Origin: Panulirus ornatus
Taxonomy: Eukaryota > Arthropoda > Malacostraca > Decapoda > Palinuridae
Length of the DNA stretch: 64,000 nucleotides
Direction of reading: 5' to 3'
Assembly: GCF_036320965.1 (NCBI RefSeq)
Contig: NC_092262.1
Location: 1,276,911-1,340,910, forward strand
Both the position numbers and the translations under genes were made by a program. Of the stretch, positions 1-19,131 are shown piece after piece. Position 1 is the stretch's first letter. Every line of letters starts with the position of its first letter. Below the pieces are notes generated by a model. The model searched no databases. It was given only the letters and a program-made list of their open reading frames with translations, and was not told the origin of the DNA.

Positions 1-703
1 CAAGCATCTTTTGCGCAATCCAGCACTGATTCCCTAAATACATCCATTCCTCCCCACTCCCTTACTTCCTTTGTTCTCACCTTTTTCAATTCTGTACTCA
101 GTCTCTCCTGATACTTCCTCACACAAGTCTCCTTCCCAAGCTCACTTACTCTCACACCCTCTTCACCCCAACTTCACTCTTCTTTTCTGAAAACCATACA
201 AATCTTCACCTTAGCCTCCACAAGATAATGATCAGACATCCCTCCAGTTGCACCTCTCAGCACATTAATATCCAAAATTCTCTCTTTGCGCGCCTGTCAA
301 TTAACACGTAATCCAATAGCGCTCGCTGGCCATCTCTCCTACTTACATATGTATACTTATGTATATCTCGCTTTTTAAACCAGGTATTCCCAATCACCAG
401 TACTTTTTCAGCACATAAATCTACAAGCTCTTCACCATTTCCATTTACAACACTGAACACCCCATGTTATTCCATCAACTGCCACATTACTCACCTCTGC
501 ATTCAAATCACCATCACTATGATCCGGTCTCGTGTATCAAAACCACTACAGAGTCATTCAGCTGCTCCCAAAACACTTGCCTCTCATGATCATTCTTCTC
601 ATGCCACGTGCATATGCACCAATAATCACCCATCTCTCTCCATCAACTTTCAGTTTTACCATATTAATCGAAAATTTACTTTCTTACATTCTATCACATA
701 CTC

Positions 704-705
<2 letters not shown>
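1..705 (-). mobile_element. RTE-like LINE fragment, endonuclease part, runs off left edge
   Basis: The minus strand encodes the endonuclease region of the family that fills this window. It starts near EYVIECKKVN at about 705 and reaches the CAKDAC segment at the left edge. Recognisable pieces include the [20 protein letters not shown] block and [10 protein letters not shown] (257-460). Single-base indels break the frame, for example GIIG and MGDLN are out of register, so it is a pseudogene. The 5' end stops exactly at the (TA)n tract that begins at 706. The 3' part lies outside the window. Confidence 0.9.
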
Positions 706-794
<89 letters not shown>

Positions 795-821
795 TATATA
801 TATATATATATTATATATTTT

Positions 822-871
<50 letters not shown>

Positions 872-900
872 TATATATATATATATATTATATATATAAA

Positions 901-933
<33 letters not shown>

Positions 934-964
934 TATATCTATATTATTATATATATTCTTAATA
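706..964. repeat. (TA)n microsatellite, interrupted
   Basis: An almost pure TA run to about 790 is followed by TA with TTA and TAAATA interruptions to about 964. It separates two LINE fragments in opposite orientation, and each has its 5' end at this tract. Confidence 0.97.
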
Positions 965-969
965 TATTA

Positions 970-2480
970 TTCTGATCATTATCTTGTGGAGGCTAAGGTG
1001 AAGATTAGTATGGGTTTTCAGAAAAGAGGAGTGAATGTTGGGGTGAAGAAGGTGGTGAGAGTAAGTGAGCTTGGGAAGGAGACCTGTGTGGGGAAGTACC
1101 AGGAGAGACTGTGTACAGAATGGAAAAAGGTGAGAACAATGGAAGTAAGGGGAGTGGGGAGGAATGGGATGTATTTAGGGAATCAGTGATGGATTGCGCA
1201 AAAGATGCTTGTGCCATGAGAAGAGTGGGAGGTGGGCTGTTTAGAAAGGGTAGTGAGTGGTGGGATGAAGAAGTAAGAGTATTAGTGAAAGAGAAGAGAG
1301 AGGCATTTGGACATTTTTGCAGGGAAAAAATGCAATTGAGTGGGAGAAGTATAAAAGAAAGAGACAGGAGGTCAAGAGAAAGGTGCAAGAGGTGAATAAA
1401 AGGGCAAATGAGAGTTGGGGTGAGAGACTATCAGTAAATTTTAGGGAGAATAAAAAGATGTTCTGGAAGGAGGTAAATAGGGTGCGTAAGACAAGGGAGC
1501 AAATGGGAACTTCAGTGAAGGGCGTAAATGGGAGGTGATAACAAGTAGCGGTGATGTGAGAAGGAGATGGAATGAGTATTTTGAAGGTTGTTGAATGTGT
1601 CTGATGACAGAGTGGCAGATATAGGGTGTTTTGGTCGAGGTGGTGTGCAAAGTGAGAGGGTTAGGGAAAATGATTTGGTAAACAGAGAAGAGGTAGTAAA
1701 AGCTTTGCGGAAGATGAAAGCCGGCAAGGCAGCAGGTTTGGATGGTATTGCAGTGGAATTTATTAAGAAAGGGGGTGACTGTATTGTTGACTGGTTGGTA
1801 AGGTTATTTAATGTATGTTGATCATGGTGAGGTGCCTGAGGATTGGCGGAATGCGTGCATAGTGCCATTGTACAAAGGCAAAGGGATAAGAGTGAGTGCT
1901 CAAATTACAGAGGTATAAGTTTGTTGAGTATTCCTGGTAAATTATATGGGAGGGGATTGATTGAGAGGGTGAAGGCATGTACACAGCATCAGATTGGGGA
2001 AGAGCAGTGCGGTTTCAGAAGTGGTAGAGGATGTGTGGATCAGGTGTTTGCTTTGAAGAATGTATGTGAGAAATACTTAGAAAAGCAAATGGATTTGTAT
2101 GTAGCATTTATGGATCTGGAGAAGGCATATGATAGAGTTGATAGAGATGCTCTGTGGAAGGTATTAAGAATATATGGGTGGGAGGCAAGTTGTTAGAAGC
2201 AGTGAAAAGTTTTTATCGAGGATGTAAGGCATGTGTACGTGTAGGAAGAGAGGAAAGTGATTGGTTCTCAGTGAATGTAGGTTTGCGGCAGGGGTGTGTG
2301 ATGTCTCCATGGTTGTTTAATTGTTTATGGATGGGTTGTAAAGGGAGGTAAATGCAAGAGTCCTGGAAAGAGGGGCAAGTATGAAGTCTGTTGGGGATGA
2401 GAGAGCTTGGGAAGTGAGTCAGTTGTTGTTCGCTGATGATACAGCGCTGGTGGCTGATTCATGTGAGAAACTGCAGAAGC
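970..2480 (+). mobile_element. RTE-like LINE copy, 5'-truncated, broken, ends in gap
   Basis: This copy begins at the [12 protein letters not shown] motif at the end of the endonuclease, directly after a TA-rich tract, and runs through the reverse transcriptase to [17 protein letters not shown], where the N gap starts. Motifs visible are [61 protein letters not shown] and FADD. The frame shifts at several places, near 1150, 1530, 1595, 1815, 1885, 2180 and 2325, so no full product can be made. Shared variants ([20 protein letters not shown]) make it a close relative of the copy at 11971-14797. Confidence 0.92.
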
Positions 2481-2580
2481 NNNNNNNNNNNNNNNNNNNN
2501 NNNNNNNNNNNNNNNNNNNNNNNNNNNNNNNNNNNNNNNNNNNNNNNNNNNNNNNNNNNNNNNNNNNNNNNNNNNNNNNN
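2481..2580. other. Assembly gap (100 N)
   Basis: Exactly 100 N, the usual placeholder for unknown length. It lies between a plus-strand LINE at the EKLQK codons and the 3' end of a minus-strand LINE. Confidence 0.99.
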
Positions 2581-3580
2581 TTTTTCCGCTGTCTCCCGCG
2601 TTTGCGAGGTAGCGCAAGGAAACAGACGAAAGAAATGGCCCAACCCACGCCCAACATACACATGTATATACATACACGTCCACACACGCAGATATACATA
2701 CCTACACAGCATTCCATGGTTTACTCCAGACGCTTCACATGCCCTGATTCAATCCATTGACAGCACGTCAAACCCGGTATACCACATCGATCCAATTCAC
2801 TCTATTCCTTGCCCTCCTTTCACCCTCCTGCATGTTCAGGTCCCGATCACACAAAATCTTTTTCACTCCATCTTTCCACCTCCAATTTGGTCTCCGACTT
2901 CTCCTCATTCCCTCCACCTCCGACACATATATCCTCTTGGTCAGTCTTTCCTCAGTCATTCTCTCCATGTGCCCAAACCATTTCAAGACACCCTCTTCTG
3001 CTCTCTCAACAACGCTCTTTTTATTTCCACACATCTCTCTTACCCATACGTTACTTACTCGATCAAACCACCTCACACCACACATTGTCCTCTAACATCT
3101 CATTTCCAGCACATCCACCCTCCTGCGCAAAACTCTATCCATAGCTCACGCCTCGCAACCATACAACATTGTTGGAACCACTATTCCTTCAAATATACCC
3201 ATTTTTGCTTTCCGAGATAATGTTCTCGACTTCCACACATTCTTCAAGGCCCCCAGGATTTTCGCCCCCTCCCCACCCTATGATCCACTTCCGCTTCCAT
3301 GGTTCCATCCGCTGCCAGATCCACTCCCAGATATCTAAAACACTTTACTTCCTCCAGTTTTTCTCCATTCAAACTCACCTCCCAATTGACTTGACCCTCA
3401 ACCCTACTGTACCTAATAACCTTGCTCTTATTCACATTTACTCTTAACTTTCTTCTTTCACACACTTTACCAAACTCAGTCACCAGCCTCTGCAGTTTCT
3501 CACATGAATCAGCCACCAGCGCTGTATCATCAGCGAACAACAACTGACTCACTTCCCAAGCTCTCTCATCCCCAACAGAC

Positions 3581-3586
<6 letters not shown>
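2581..3586 (-). mobile_element. RTE-like LINE fragment, RT 3' half plus short 3'UTR
   Basis: A minus-strand copy starts at [14 protein letters not shown] (about 3586), includes [22 protein letters not shown] and the C-terminal WFGHMERM and [11 protein letters not shown] blocks, and ends with the short 3'UTR and the terminal GCTACCTCGC...GCGGGAGACAGC motif beside the gap. One indel near 3255 splits the frame; 3244-3702 and 2768-3085 are the two open pieces, the first running on into the TA tract. The 5' truncation lies at the TA tract. Confidence 0.93.

Positions 3587-3670
<84 letters not shown>
3587..3670. repeat. (TA)n microsatellite
   Basis: A pure TA run directly abuts the 5' end of the minus-strand LINE fragment. 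Confidence 0.98.
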
Positions 3671-3671
<1 letters not shown>

Positions 3672-3705
3672 GAATAAAGTATATATGAACGCACACCTTC
3701 ATAGA

Positions 3706-3833
3706 ACATACAAAGCTCCATTAGCCAGGATCGAACCTGGGACCCCTTGTGCAAGAGGCATGCATGCTCCTAGCATGCCTGCCTCTTGCACAAGGGGTCC
3801 CAGGTTCGATCCTGGCTGATGGAGCTTTGTATG

Positions 3834-3834
<1 letters not shown>
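3706..3834. repeat. tRNA-like inverted repeat, 62-nt arms, 5-nt spacer
   Basis: Arms 3706-3767 and 3773-3834 are reverse complements with two mismatches, around the spacer TCCTA. Reading the plus strand of the right arm gives TAGCATGC, an anticodon-arm-like CCTCTTGCACAAGG, then GGTCCCAGGTTCGATCCTGG, which resembles the 3' half of a tRNA including the B-box. The T-loop is one base short and no A-box or acceptor stem is clear, so it is probably not a functional tRNA gene. The likely origin is two head-to-head tRNA-derived SINE heads, or a SINE fold-back. TA tracts flank it on both sides, with about 35 unassigned bases at 3671-3705. Confidence 0.75.

Positions 3835-3891
<57 letters not shown>
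3835..3891. repeat. (TA)n microsatellite
   Basis: A TA run between the tRNA-like palindrome and a short non-autonomous element. Confidence 0.97.
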
Positions 3892-3895
<4 letters not shown>

Positions 3896-4117
3896 ATTGG
3901 GCATAGGGGAGAAAGAATACTTCCCATGTATTCCCTGCGTGCCGTAGAAGGCGACTAAAAGGGAAGGGAGCGGGGGGCTGGAATTCCTCCCGTCTCATTT
4001 TTTTTTGATTTTTCAAAATATGGAACAGACAAGGGGGTGAGTTGAGGATGCTCCCTCAAAGGCCCAGTCCTCTATTCTTAACGCTACCTCGCTACCGGGA
4101 AATGGCGATGGTATGAA

Positions 4118-4118
<1 letters not shown>
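3892..4118 (+). mobile_element. Short non-autonomous derivative of the LINE, copy 1
   Basis: About 225 bases with no ORF. The first about 110 match the LINE 5'UTR (GATAGGGGAGAAAGAATACTTCCC..., GTAGAAGGCGACTAAAAGGG, CTGGAATTCCTCCC). Next come a T-rich run, a segment resembling the LINE start region (AACAGACAAGGGG, CTCAAAGGCCCAG) and a 3' part with CGCTACCTCGCTACCGGGAAATGGCGA, a diverged form of the LINE 3' terminus. It looks like an internally deleted element that kept both ends and is presumably mobilised in trans. TA tracts flank it on both sides. Confidence 0.75.

Positions 4119-4196
<78 letters not shown>
4119..4196. repeat. (TA)n microsatellite
   Basis: Pure TA following the short derivative. 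An AT-rich stretch continues to the LINE 3' end near 4230. Confidence 0.97.
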
Positions 4197-4200
<4 letters not shown>

Positions 4201-4224
4201 ATTTATATATTTATATACATTTTA

Positions 4225-5157
4225 TTTCATTTATTTTGCTTTGTCGCTGTCTCCCGCGTTAGCGAGGTAGCGCAAGGAAACAGACGAAAGAATGTCCCAA
4301 CCCGCCCACATAGACATGTATATACATACACGTCCACACACGCAAATATACATACCTATACATCTCAATGTACACATATATATACACACACAGACATATA
4401 CATATATACACATGTACATAATTCATACGTTCTGCCATTATTTGTTCCCATCGAGACCTCGCCACTCATGAAATAACAAGCCCCTCCCCCCTCATGTGTG
4501 CGAGGTACCGCTAGGAAAAGACACCAAAGGCCCCATTCGTTCACACTCAATCTCTAGTTGTCATGTAATAATGCACCGAAACCACAGCTCCCTTTCCACA
4601 TCCAGGCCCCACAAAACTTTCCATGGTTTACCCCAGACTCTTCAAATGCCCTGGTTCAATCCATTGACAGCACGTCGACCCCGGTATACCACATCGTTCC
4701 AATTCACTCTATTCCTTGCACGCCTTTCACCCTCCTGCATGTTCAGTCCCCGATCACTTCAAAATATTTTTCACTCCATCTTTCCATCTAAAATTTGGTC
4801 TCCCACTTCTTTTCGTTCCCTCCACCTCTGACTCATATATCCTCTTTGTCAATCTTTCCTCACTCATTCTCTCCATGTGACCAAACCATTTCAAAACACC
4901 CTCTTCTGCTCTCTCAACCACACTCTTTTTATTTCCACACATCTCTCTTACCCTTACATTACTTATTCGATCAGACCATCTCACACCACATATTGTCCTC
5001 AAGCATCTCATTACCAGCACATCCACCCTCCTGCGCACAACTCTATCCATAGCCCACGCCTCGCAACCATACAACATTGTTGGAACCACTATTCCTTCAA
5101 ACATACCCATTTTTGCTTTCGGAGATAATGTTCTCGACTTCAAAACATTCTTCAAGA
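4225..5157 (-). mobile_element. LINE 3' segment of a twin-primed insertion (long 3'UTR)
   Basis: The minus-strand sequence starts at the LKNV codons (about 5157) and runs through [34 protein letters not shown] and GRPNFRWKDGVKNIL to the stop. It continues through the long 3'UTR with both GCTACCTCGC-like motifs and a TTTATTT-type tail. It abuts head-to-head a plus-strand piece of the same family that begins in the endonuclease. The two pieces are contiguous in element coordinates, as expected from twin priming. Confidence 0.88.
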
Positions 5158-7353
<2,196 letters not shown>

Positions 7354-7360
7354 GTATATT

Positions 7361-7591
7361 ATCCCTGGGGATAGGGGAAAAAGAATACTTCCCACGTATT
7401 TCCCTGCGTGTTGTAGAAGGCTACTAAAAGGGAGCGAGTGGCTGGAAGTCCTCCCCTACCGTTTTTTTTTTGTTTTCCAAAAGAAGGAACAGAGAAGTGA
7501 GCCAGGTGATGATATTCCCTCAAAGGCCCAGTCCTCTGTTCCTAACGCTATCTTGCTGATGCGGGAAATGGCGAATAGTATGAAAGAAAAA

Positions 7592-7599
<8 letters not shown>
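7361..7599 (+). mobile_element. Short non-autonomous derivative of the LINE, copy 2
   Basis: Starts with ATCCCTGGGGATAGGGG, the same 5' terminus as the full-length LINEs, and follows the LINE 5'UTR for about 110 bases. It then has a T-run, a segment resembling the LINE ORF start (AAAAGAAGGAACAGAGAAG, CCTCAAAGGCCCAG) and a 3' end TTCCTAACGCTATCTTGCTG, GCGGGAAATGGCGAATAGTATG, ending in an A-run of about 17 and (TA)n. Better preserved than the copy at 3892. No coding capacity. Confidence 0.8.
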
Positions 7600-7660
<61 letters not shown>

Positions 7661-7664
7661 TTTT
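7600..7664. repeat. (TA)n between A-run and T-run
   Basis: TA tract 7601-7642 lies between the poly-A end of the short derivative and a T-run that is the complement of the poly-A tail of the next minus-strand LINE. The two retroelements therefore meet tail to tail across the TA. Confidence 0.95.
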
Positions 7665-10566
<2,902 letters not shown>

Positions 10567-10695
10567 CGAAAATCCTGGGAGCCTTGAAGAATGTGTGGAA
10601 GTCGAGAACATTATCTCAGAAAGCAAACATGGGTATAATTGAAGGAATAGTGGTTCCAACAATGTTGTATGGTTGCAAGGCGTGGGCTATGGATA
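10567..10695 (+). mobile_element. RTE-like LINE fragment, ends in gap
   Basis: A short plus-strand piece encodes [21 protein letters not shown]...[15 protein letters not shown], the region just after the RT domain, cut off by the N gap. Confidence 0.9.
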
Positions 10696-10795
10696 NNNNN
10701 NNNNNNNNNNNNNNNNNNNNNNNNNNNNNNNNNNNNNNNNNNNNNNNNNNNNNNNNNNNNNNNNNNNNNNNNNNNNNNNNNNNNNNNNNNNNNNN
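10696..10795. other. Assembly gap (100 N)
   Basis: Placeholder gap of 100 N. It falls at the outer limit of the left palindrome arm, so the arm may extend further than can be seen. Confidence 0.99.
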
Positions 10796-14797
<4,002 letters not shown>

Positions 14798-14801
14798 AAA
14801 A

Positions 14802-14810
<9 letters not shown>

Positions 14811-14875
<65 letters not shown>
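14811..14875. repeat. (TA)n between two LINE tails (tail to tail)
   Basis: The plus-strand LINE ends AAAGTAT and A14, then TA about 64 bp, then TTTTTATACTTTGTCGC of a minus-strand LINE. The two 3' ends form an inverted repeat around the TA. Confidence 0.96.
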
Positions 14876-14878
<3 letters not shown>

Positions 14879-14880
14879 TA

Positions 14881-17800
14881 TACTTTGTCGCTGTCTCCCG
14901 CGTTTCCGAGGTAGCGCAACGAAACAGACGAAAGAAATGGCCCAACCCCCCCCACCATACACATGTATATACATACGTCCACACACGCAAATATACATAC
15001 CTACACAGCTTTCCATGGTTTACCCCAGACGCTTCACATGCCTTGCTTCAATCCACTGACAGCACGTCAACCCCGGTATACCACATCGCTCCAATTCAAT
15101 CTATTCCTTGCCCTCCTTTCACCCTCCTGCATGTTCAGGCCCCGATCACACAAAATCTTTTTCACTCCATCTTTCCACCTCCAATTTGGTCTCCCTCTTC
15201 TCCTTGTTCCCTCCACCTCCGACACATATATCCTCTTGGTCAATCTTTCCTCACTCATCCTCTCCATGTGCCCAAACCACTTCAAAACACCCTCTTCTGC
15301 TCTCTCAACCACGCTCTTTTTATTTCCACACATCTCTCTTACCCTTACGTTACTCACTCGATCAAACCACCTCACACCACACATTGTCCTCAAACATCTC
15401 ATTTCCAGCACATCCATCCTCCTGCGCACAACTCTATCCATAGCCCACGCCTCGCAACCATACAACATTGTTGGAACCACTATTCCTTCAAACATACCCA
15501 TTTTTGCTTTCCGAGATAATGTTCTCGACTTCCACACATTCTTCAAGGCCCCCAGGATTTTCGCCCCCTCCCCCACCCTATGATCCACTTCCGCTTCCAT
15601 GGTTCCATCCGTTGCCAGATCCACTCCCAGATATCTAAAACACTTCACTTCCTCCAGTTTTTCTCCATTCAAACTCACCTCCCAATTGACTTGACCCTCA
15701 ACCCTACTGTACCTAATAACCTTGCTCTTATTCATATTTACTCTTAATTTTCTTCTTCCACACACTTTTCCAAACTCAGTCACCAGCTTCTGCAGTTTCT
15801 CACATGAATCAGCCACCAGCGCTGTATCATCAGCGAACAACAACTGACTCACTTCCCAAGCTCTCTCATTCCCCAACAGACATCATACTTGCCTCTCTTT
15901 CCAAAACTCTTGCATTTACCTCCCTAACAACCCCATCCATAAACAAATTAAACAACCATGGGGACATCACACACCCCTGCCGCAAACCTACATTCACTGA
16001 GAACCAATCACTTTCCTCTCTTCCTACACGTACACATGCCTTACATCCTCGATAAAAACTTTTCACTGCTTCTAACAACTTTCCTCCCACACCATATATT
16101 CTTAATACCTTCCACAGAGCATCTCCATCAACTCTATCATATGCCTTCTCCAGATCCATAAATGCTACATACAAATCCATTTGCTTTTCTAAGTATTTCT
16201 CACATACATTCTTCAAAGCAAACACCTGATCCACACATCCTCTACCACTTCTGAAACCACACTGCTCTTCCCCAATCTGATGCTCTGTACATGCCTTCAC
16301 CCTCGCAATCAATACCCTCCCATATAATTTACCAGGAATACTCAACAAACTTATACCTCTGTAATTTGAGCACTCACTCTTATCCCCTTTGCCTTTGTAC
16401 AATGGCACTATGCACGCATTCCGCCAATCCTCAGGCACCTCACCATGAGTCATACATACATTAAATAACCTTACCAACCAGTCAACAATACAGTCACCCC
16501 CTTTTTTAATAAATTCCACTGCAATACCATCCAAACCTGCTGCCTTGCCGGCTTTCATCTTCCGCAAAGCTTTCACTACCTCTTCTCTGTTTACCAAATC
16601 ATTTTCCCTAACCCTCTCACTTTGCACACCACCTCGACCCAAACACCCTATATCTGCCACTCTATCATCAAACACATTCAACAAACCTTCAAAATACTCA
16701 CTCCATCTCCTTCTCACATCACCACTACTTGTTATCACCTCCCCATTTGCGCCCTTCACTGAAGTTCCCATTTGCTCCCTTGTCTTACGCACTTTATTTA
16801 CCTCCTTCCAGAACATCTTTTTATTCTCCCTAAAATTTAATGATAATCTCTCACCCCAACTCTCATTTGCCCTTTTTTTCACCTCTTGCACCTTTCTCTT
16901 GACCTCCTGTCTCTTTCTTTTATACATCTCCCACTCAATTGCATTTTTTCCCTGCAAAAATCGTCCAAATGCCTCTCTCTTCTCTTTCACTAATACTCTT
17001 ACTTCTTCATCCCACCACTCACTACCCTTTCTAATCAACCCACCTCCCACTCTTCTCATGCCACAAGCATCTTTTGCGCAATCCATCACTGATTCCCTAA
17101 ATACATCCCATTCCTCCCCCACTCCCCTTACTTCCATTGTTCTCACCTTTTTCCATTCTGTACTCAGTCTCTCCTGGTACTTCCTCACACAGGTCTCCTT
17201 CTCAAGCTCACTTACTCTCACCACCCTCTTCACCCCAACATTCACTCTTCTTTTCTGAAAACCCATACAAATCTTCACCTTAGCCTCCACAAGATAATGA
17301 TCAGACATCCCTCCAGTTGCACCTCTCTGCACATTAACATCCAAAAGTCTCTCTTTCGCACGCCTGTCAATTAACACGTAATCCAATAACGCTCTCTGGC
17401 CATCTCTCCTACTTACATAAGTATACTTATGTATATCTCGCTTTTTAAACCAGGTATTCCCAATCATCAGTCCTTTTTCAGCACATAAATCTACAAGCTC
17501 TTCACCATTTCCATTTACAACACTGAACACCCCATATATACCAATTATTCCCTCAACTGCCACATTACTCACCTTTGCATTCAAATCACCCATCACTATG
17601 ACCCGGTCTCGTGCATCAAAACCACTAACACACTCATTCAGCTGCTCCCAAAACACTTGCCTCTCTTGATCTTTCTTCTCATGCCCAGGTGCATATGCAC
17701 CAATAATCACCCACCTCTCTCCATCAACTTTCAGTTTTACCCATATTAATCGAGAATTTACTTTCTTACACTCTATCACATACTCCCACAACTCCTGTTT

Positions 17801-18185
17801 CAGGAGTATTGCTACTCCTTCCCTTGCTCTTGTCCTCTCACTAACCCCTGACTTTACTCCCCAGACATTCCCAAACCACTCTTCCCCTTTACCCTTGAGC
17901 TTCGTTTCACTCAGAGCCAAAACATCCAGGTTCCTTTCCTCAAACATACTACCTATCTCTCCTTTTTTCACATCTTGGTTACATCCACACACATTTAGGC
18001 ACCCCACTCTGAGCCTTCGAGGAGGATGAGCACTCCCCGCGTGACTCCTTCTTCTGTTTCCCATTTTAGAAAGTTAATACAAGGAGGGGAGGATTTCTGG
18101 CCCCCCGCTCCCGTCCCCTCTAGCCGCCTTCTACGACACGCGAGGAATACGTGGGAAGTATTCTTTCACCCCTATCCCCAGGGAT
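14881..18185 (-). mobile_element. Full-length RTE-like LINE, copy A (left arm)
   Basis: Complete from the 5' terminus ATCCCTGGGGATAGGGG (18185) through a roughly 120-base 5'UTR, the ORF start ATGGGAAAC at 18064 and the short 3'UTR to the terminal GCGGGAGACAGCG motif at about 14890, then poly-A/TA. About 3.3 kb. The partner copy A' is at 42011-45313 and shares a diagnostic one-base insertion near 15870. The upstream flank is the (CA)n/X unit, not a gene. Confidence 0.95.
15067..18064 (-). pseudogene. EN-RT ORF of copy A, one frameshift
   Basis: Codons 1-732 (15866-18064) carry the whole endonuclease: LNVCGCN about residue 23, ALSETKLKG about 50, [10 protein letters not shown] about 117, MGDLNAKV about 159, LDYVLIDRR about 232 and SDHYLVE about 255. 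RT follows to [11 protein letters not shown]. One extra base near 15870 (CTCATTCCCC where other copies have CTCATCCCC) shifts the frame just before FADD. The remaining 269 codons (15067-15876), including [11 protein letters not shown] and the C-terminal region, are open in the next frame. Without that base the protein would be about 1000 residues. YDRVDGD replaces YDRVDRD. One of the two most complete copies here. Confidence 0.93.
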
Positions 18186-18186
18186 A

Positions 18187-18275
18187 ATATACATATATAT
18201 ATACATATACACATACACACACATACACATACATACGCACATATACACACACACACACATACATATATATACATA
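18187..18275. repeat. Mixed (TA)/(CA) microsatellite upstream of copy A
   Basis: TACATATATATACATATACACATACACACAC type sequence at the LINE 5' terminus. The same tract occurs in inverted form at 19040-19131, 41238-41325 and 41931-42010, so it is part of the duplicated unit. Confidence 0.9.
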
Positions 18276-18494
18276 TGAGAAATGTAAGAAACAATTTAGA
18301 AAACTGAAACTTCTAGCTTGAAAAAAAAAAAAGAAAAAAAAAGAATGTCACATAATGGTTCAACCTCTGGCTATGGAAAAAAGGAAATGTATAATTTATT
18401 TACACAAACGTCTATAGCAGTTCTCATCAATTTAACCACTGTATCAATAAGCTTCAATGTCTAAGCTATATTTTTCTCCAATTTCACTATTTTC

Positions 18495-18497
<3 letters not shown>
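18276..18497 (-). repeat. Unit X, 5'-flanking sequence duplicated four times
   Basis: Non-LINE sequence of about 220-310 bases containing (sense on the minus strand) the [12 protein letters not shown] reading frame, a stop, GTAAATAAATTATAC with an AATAAA, and TTTTTTCCATAG. It recurs at 18814-19040, 41326-41554 and 41700-41930, always with a LINE 5' end on its outer side. Origin unclear. The short frame runs on from the ubiquitin segment at 18495, so it may derive from a ubiquitin-containing transcript or locus. Confidence 0.8.

Positions 18498-19131
<634 letters not shown>

Noticed and set aside
3706..3834. Functional tRNA gene
   Set aside because: No acceptor stem or A-box, a short T-loop, and an inverted duplicate fused at the 5' side. 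Better seen as a SINE-type relic.
10567..10695. Second twin-priming event with 9046-10566
   Set aside because: The two pieces overlap in element coordinates (both contain the GALKNV region), so they are separate copies or a rearrangement.
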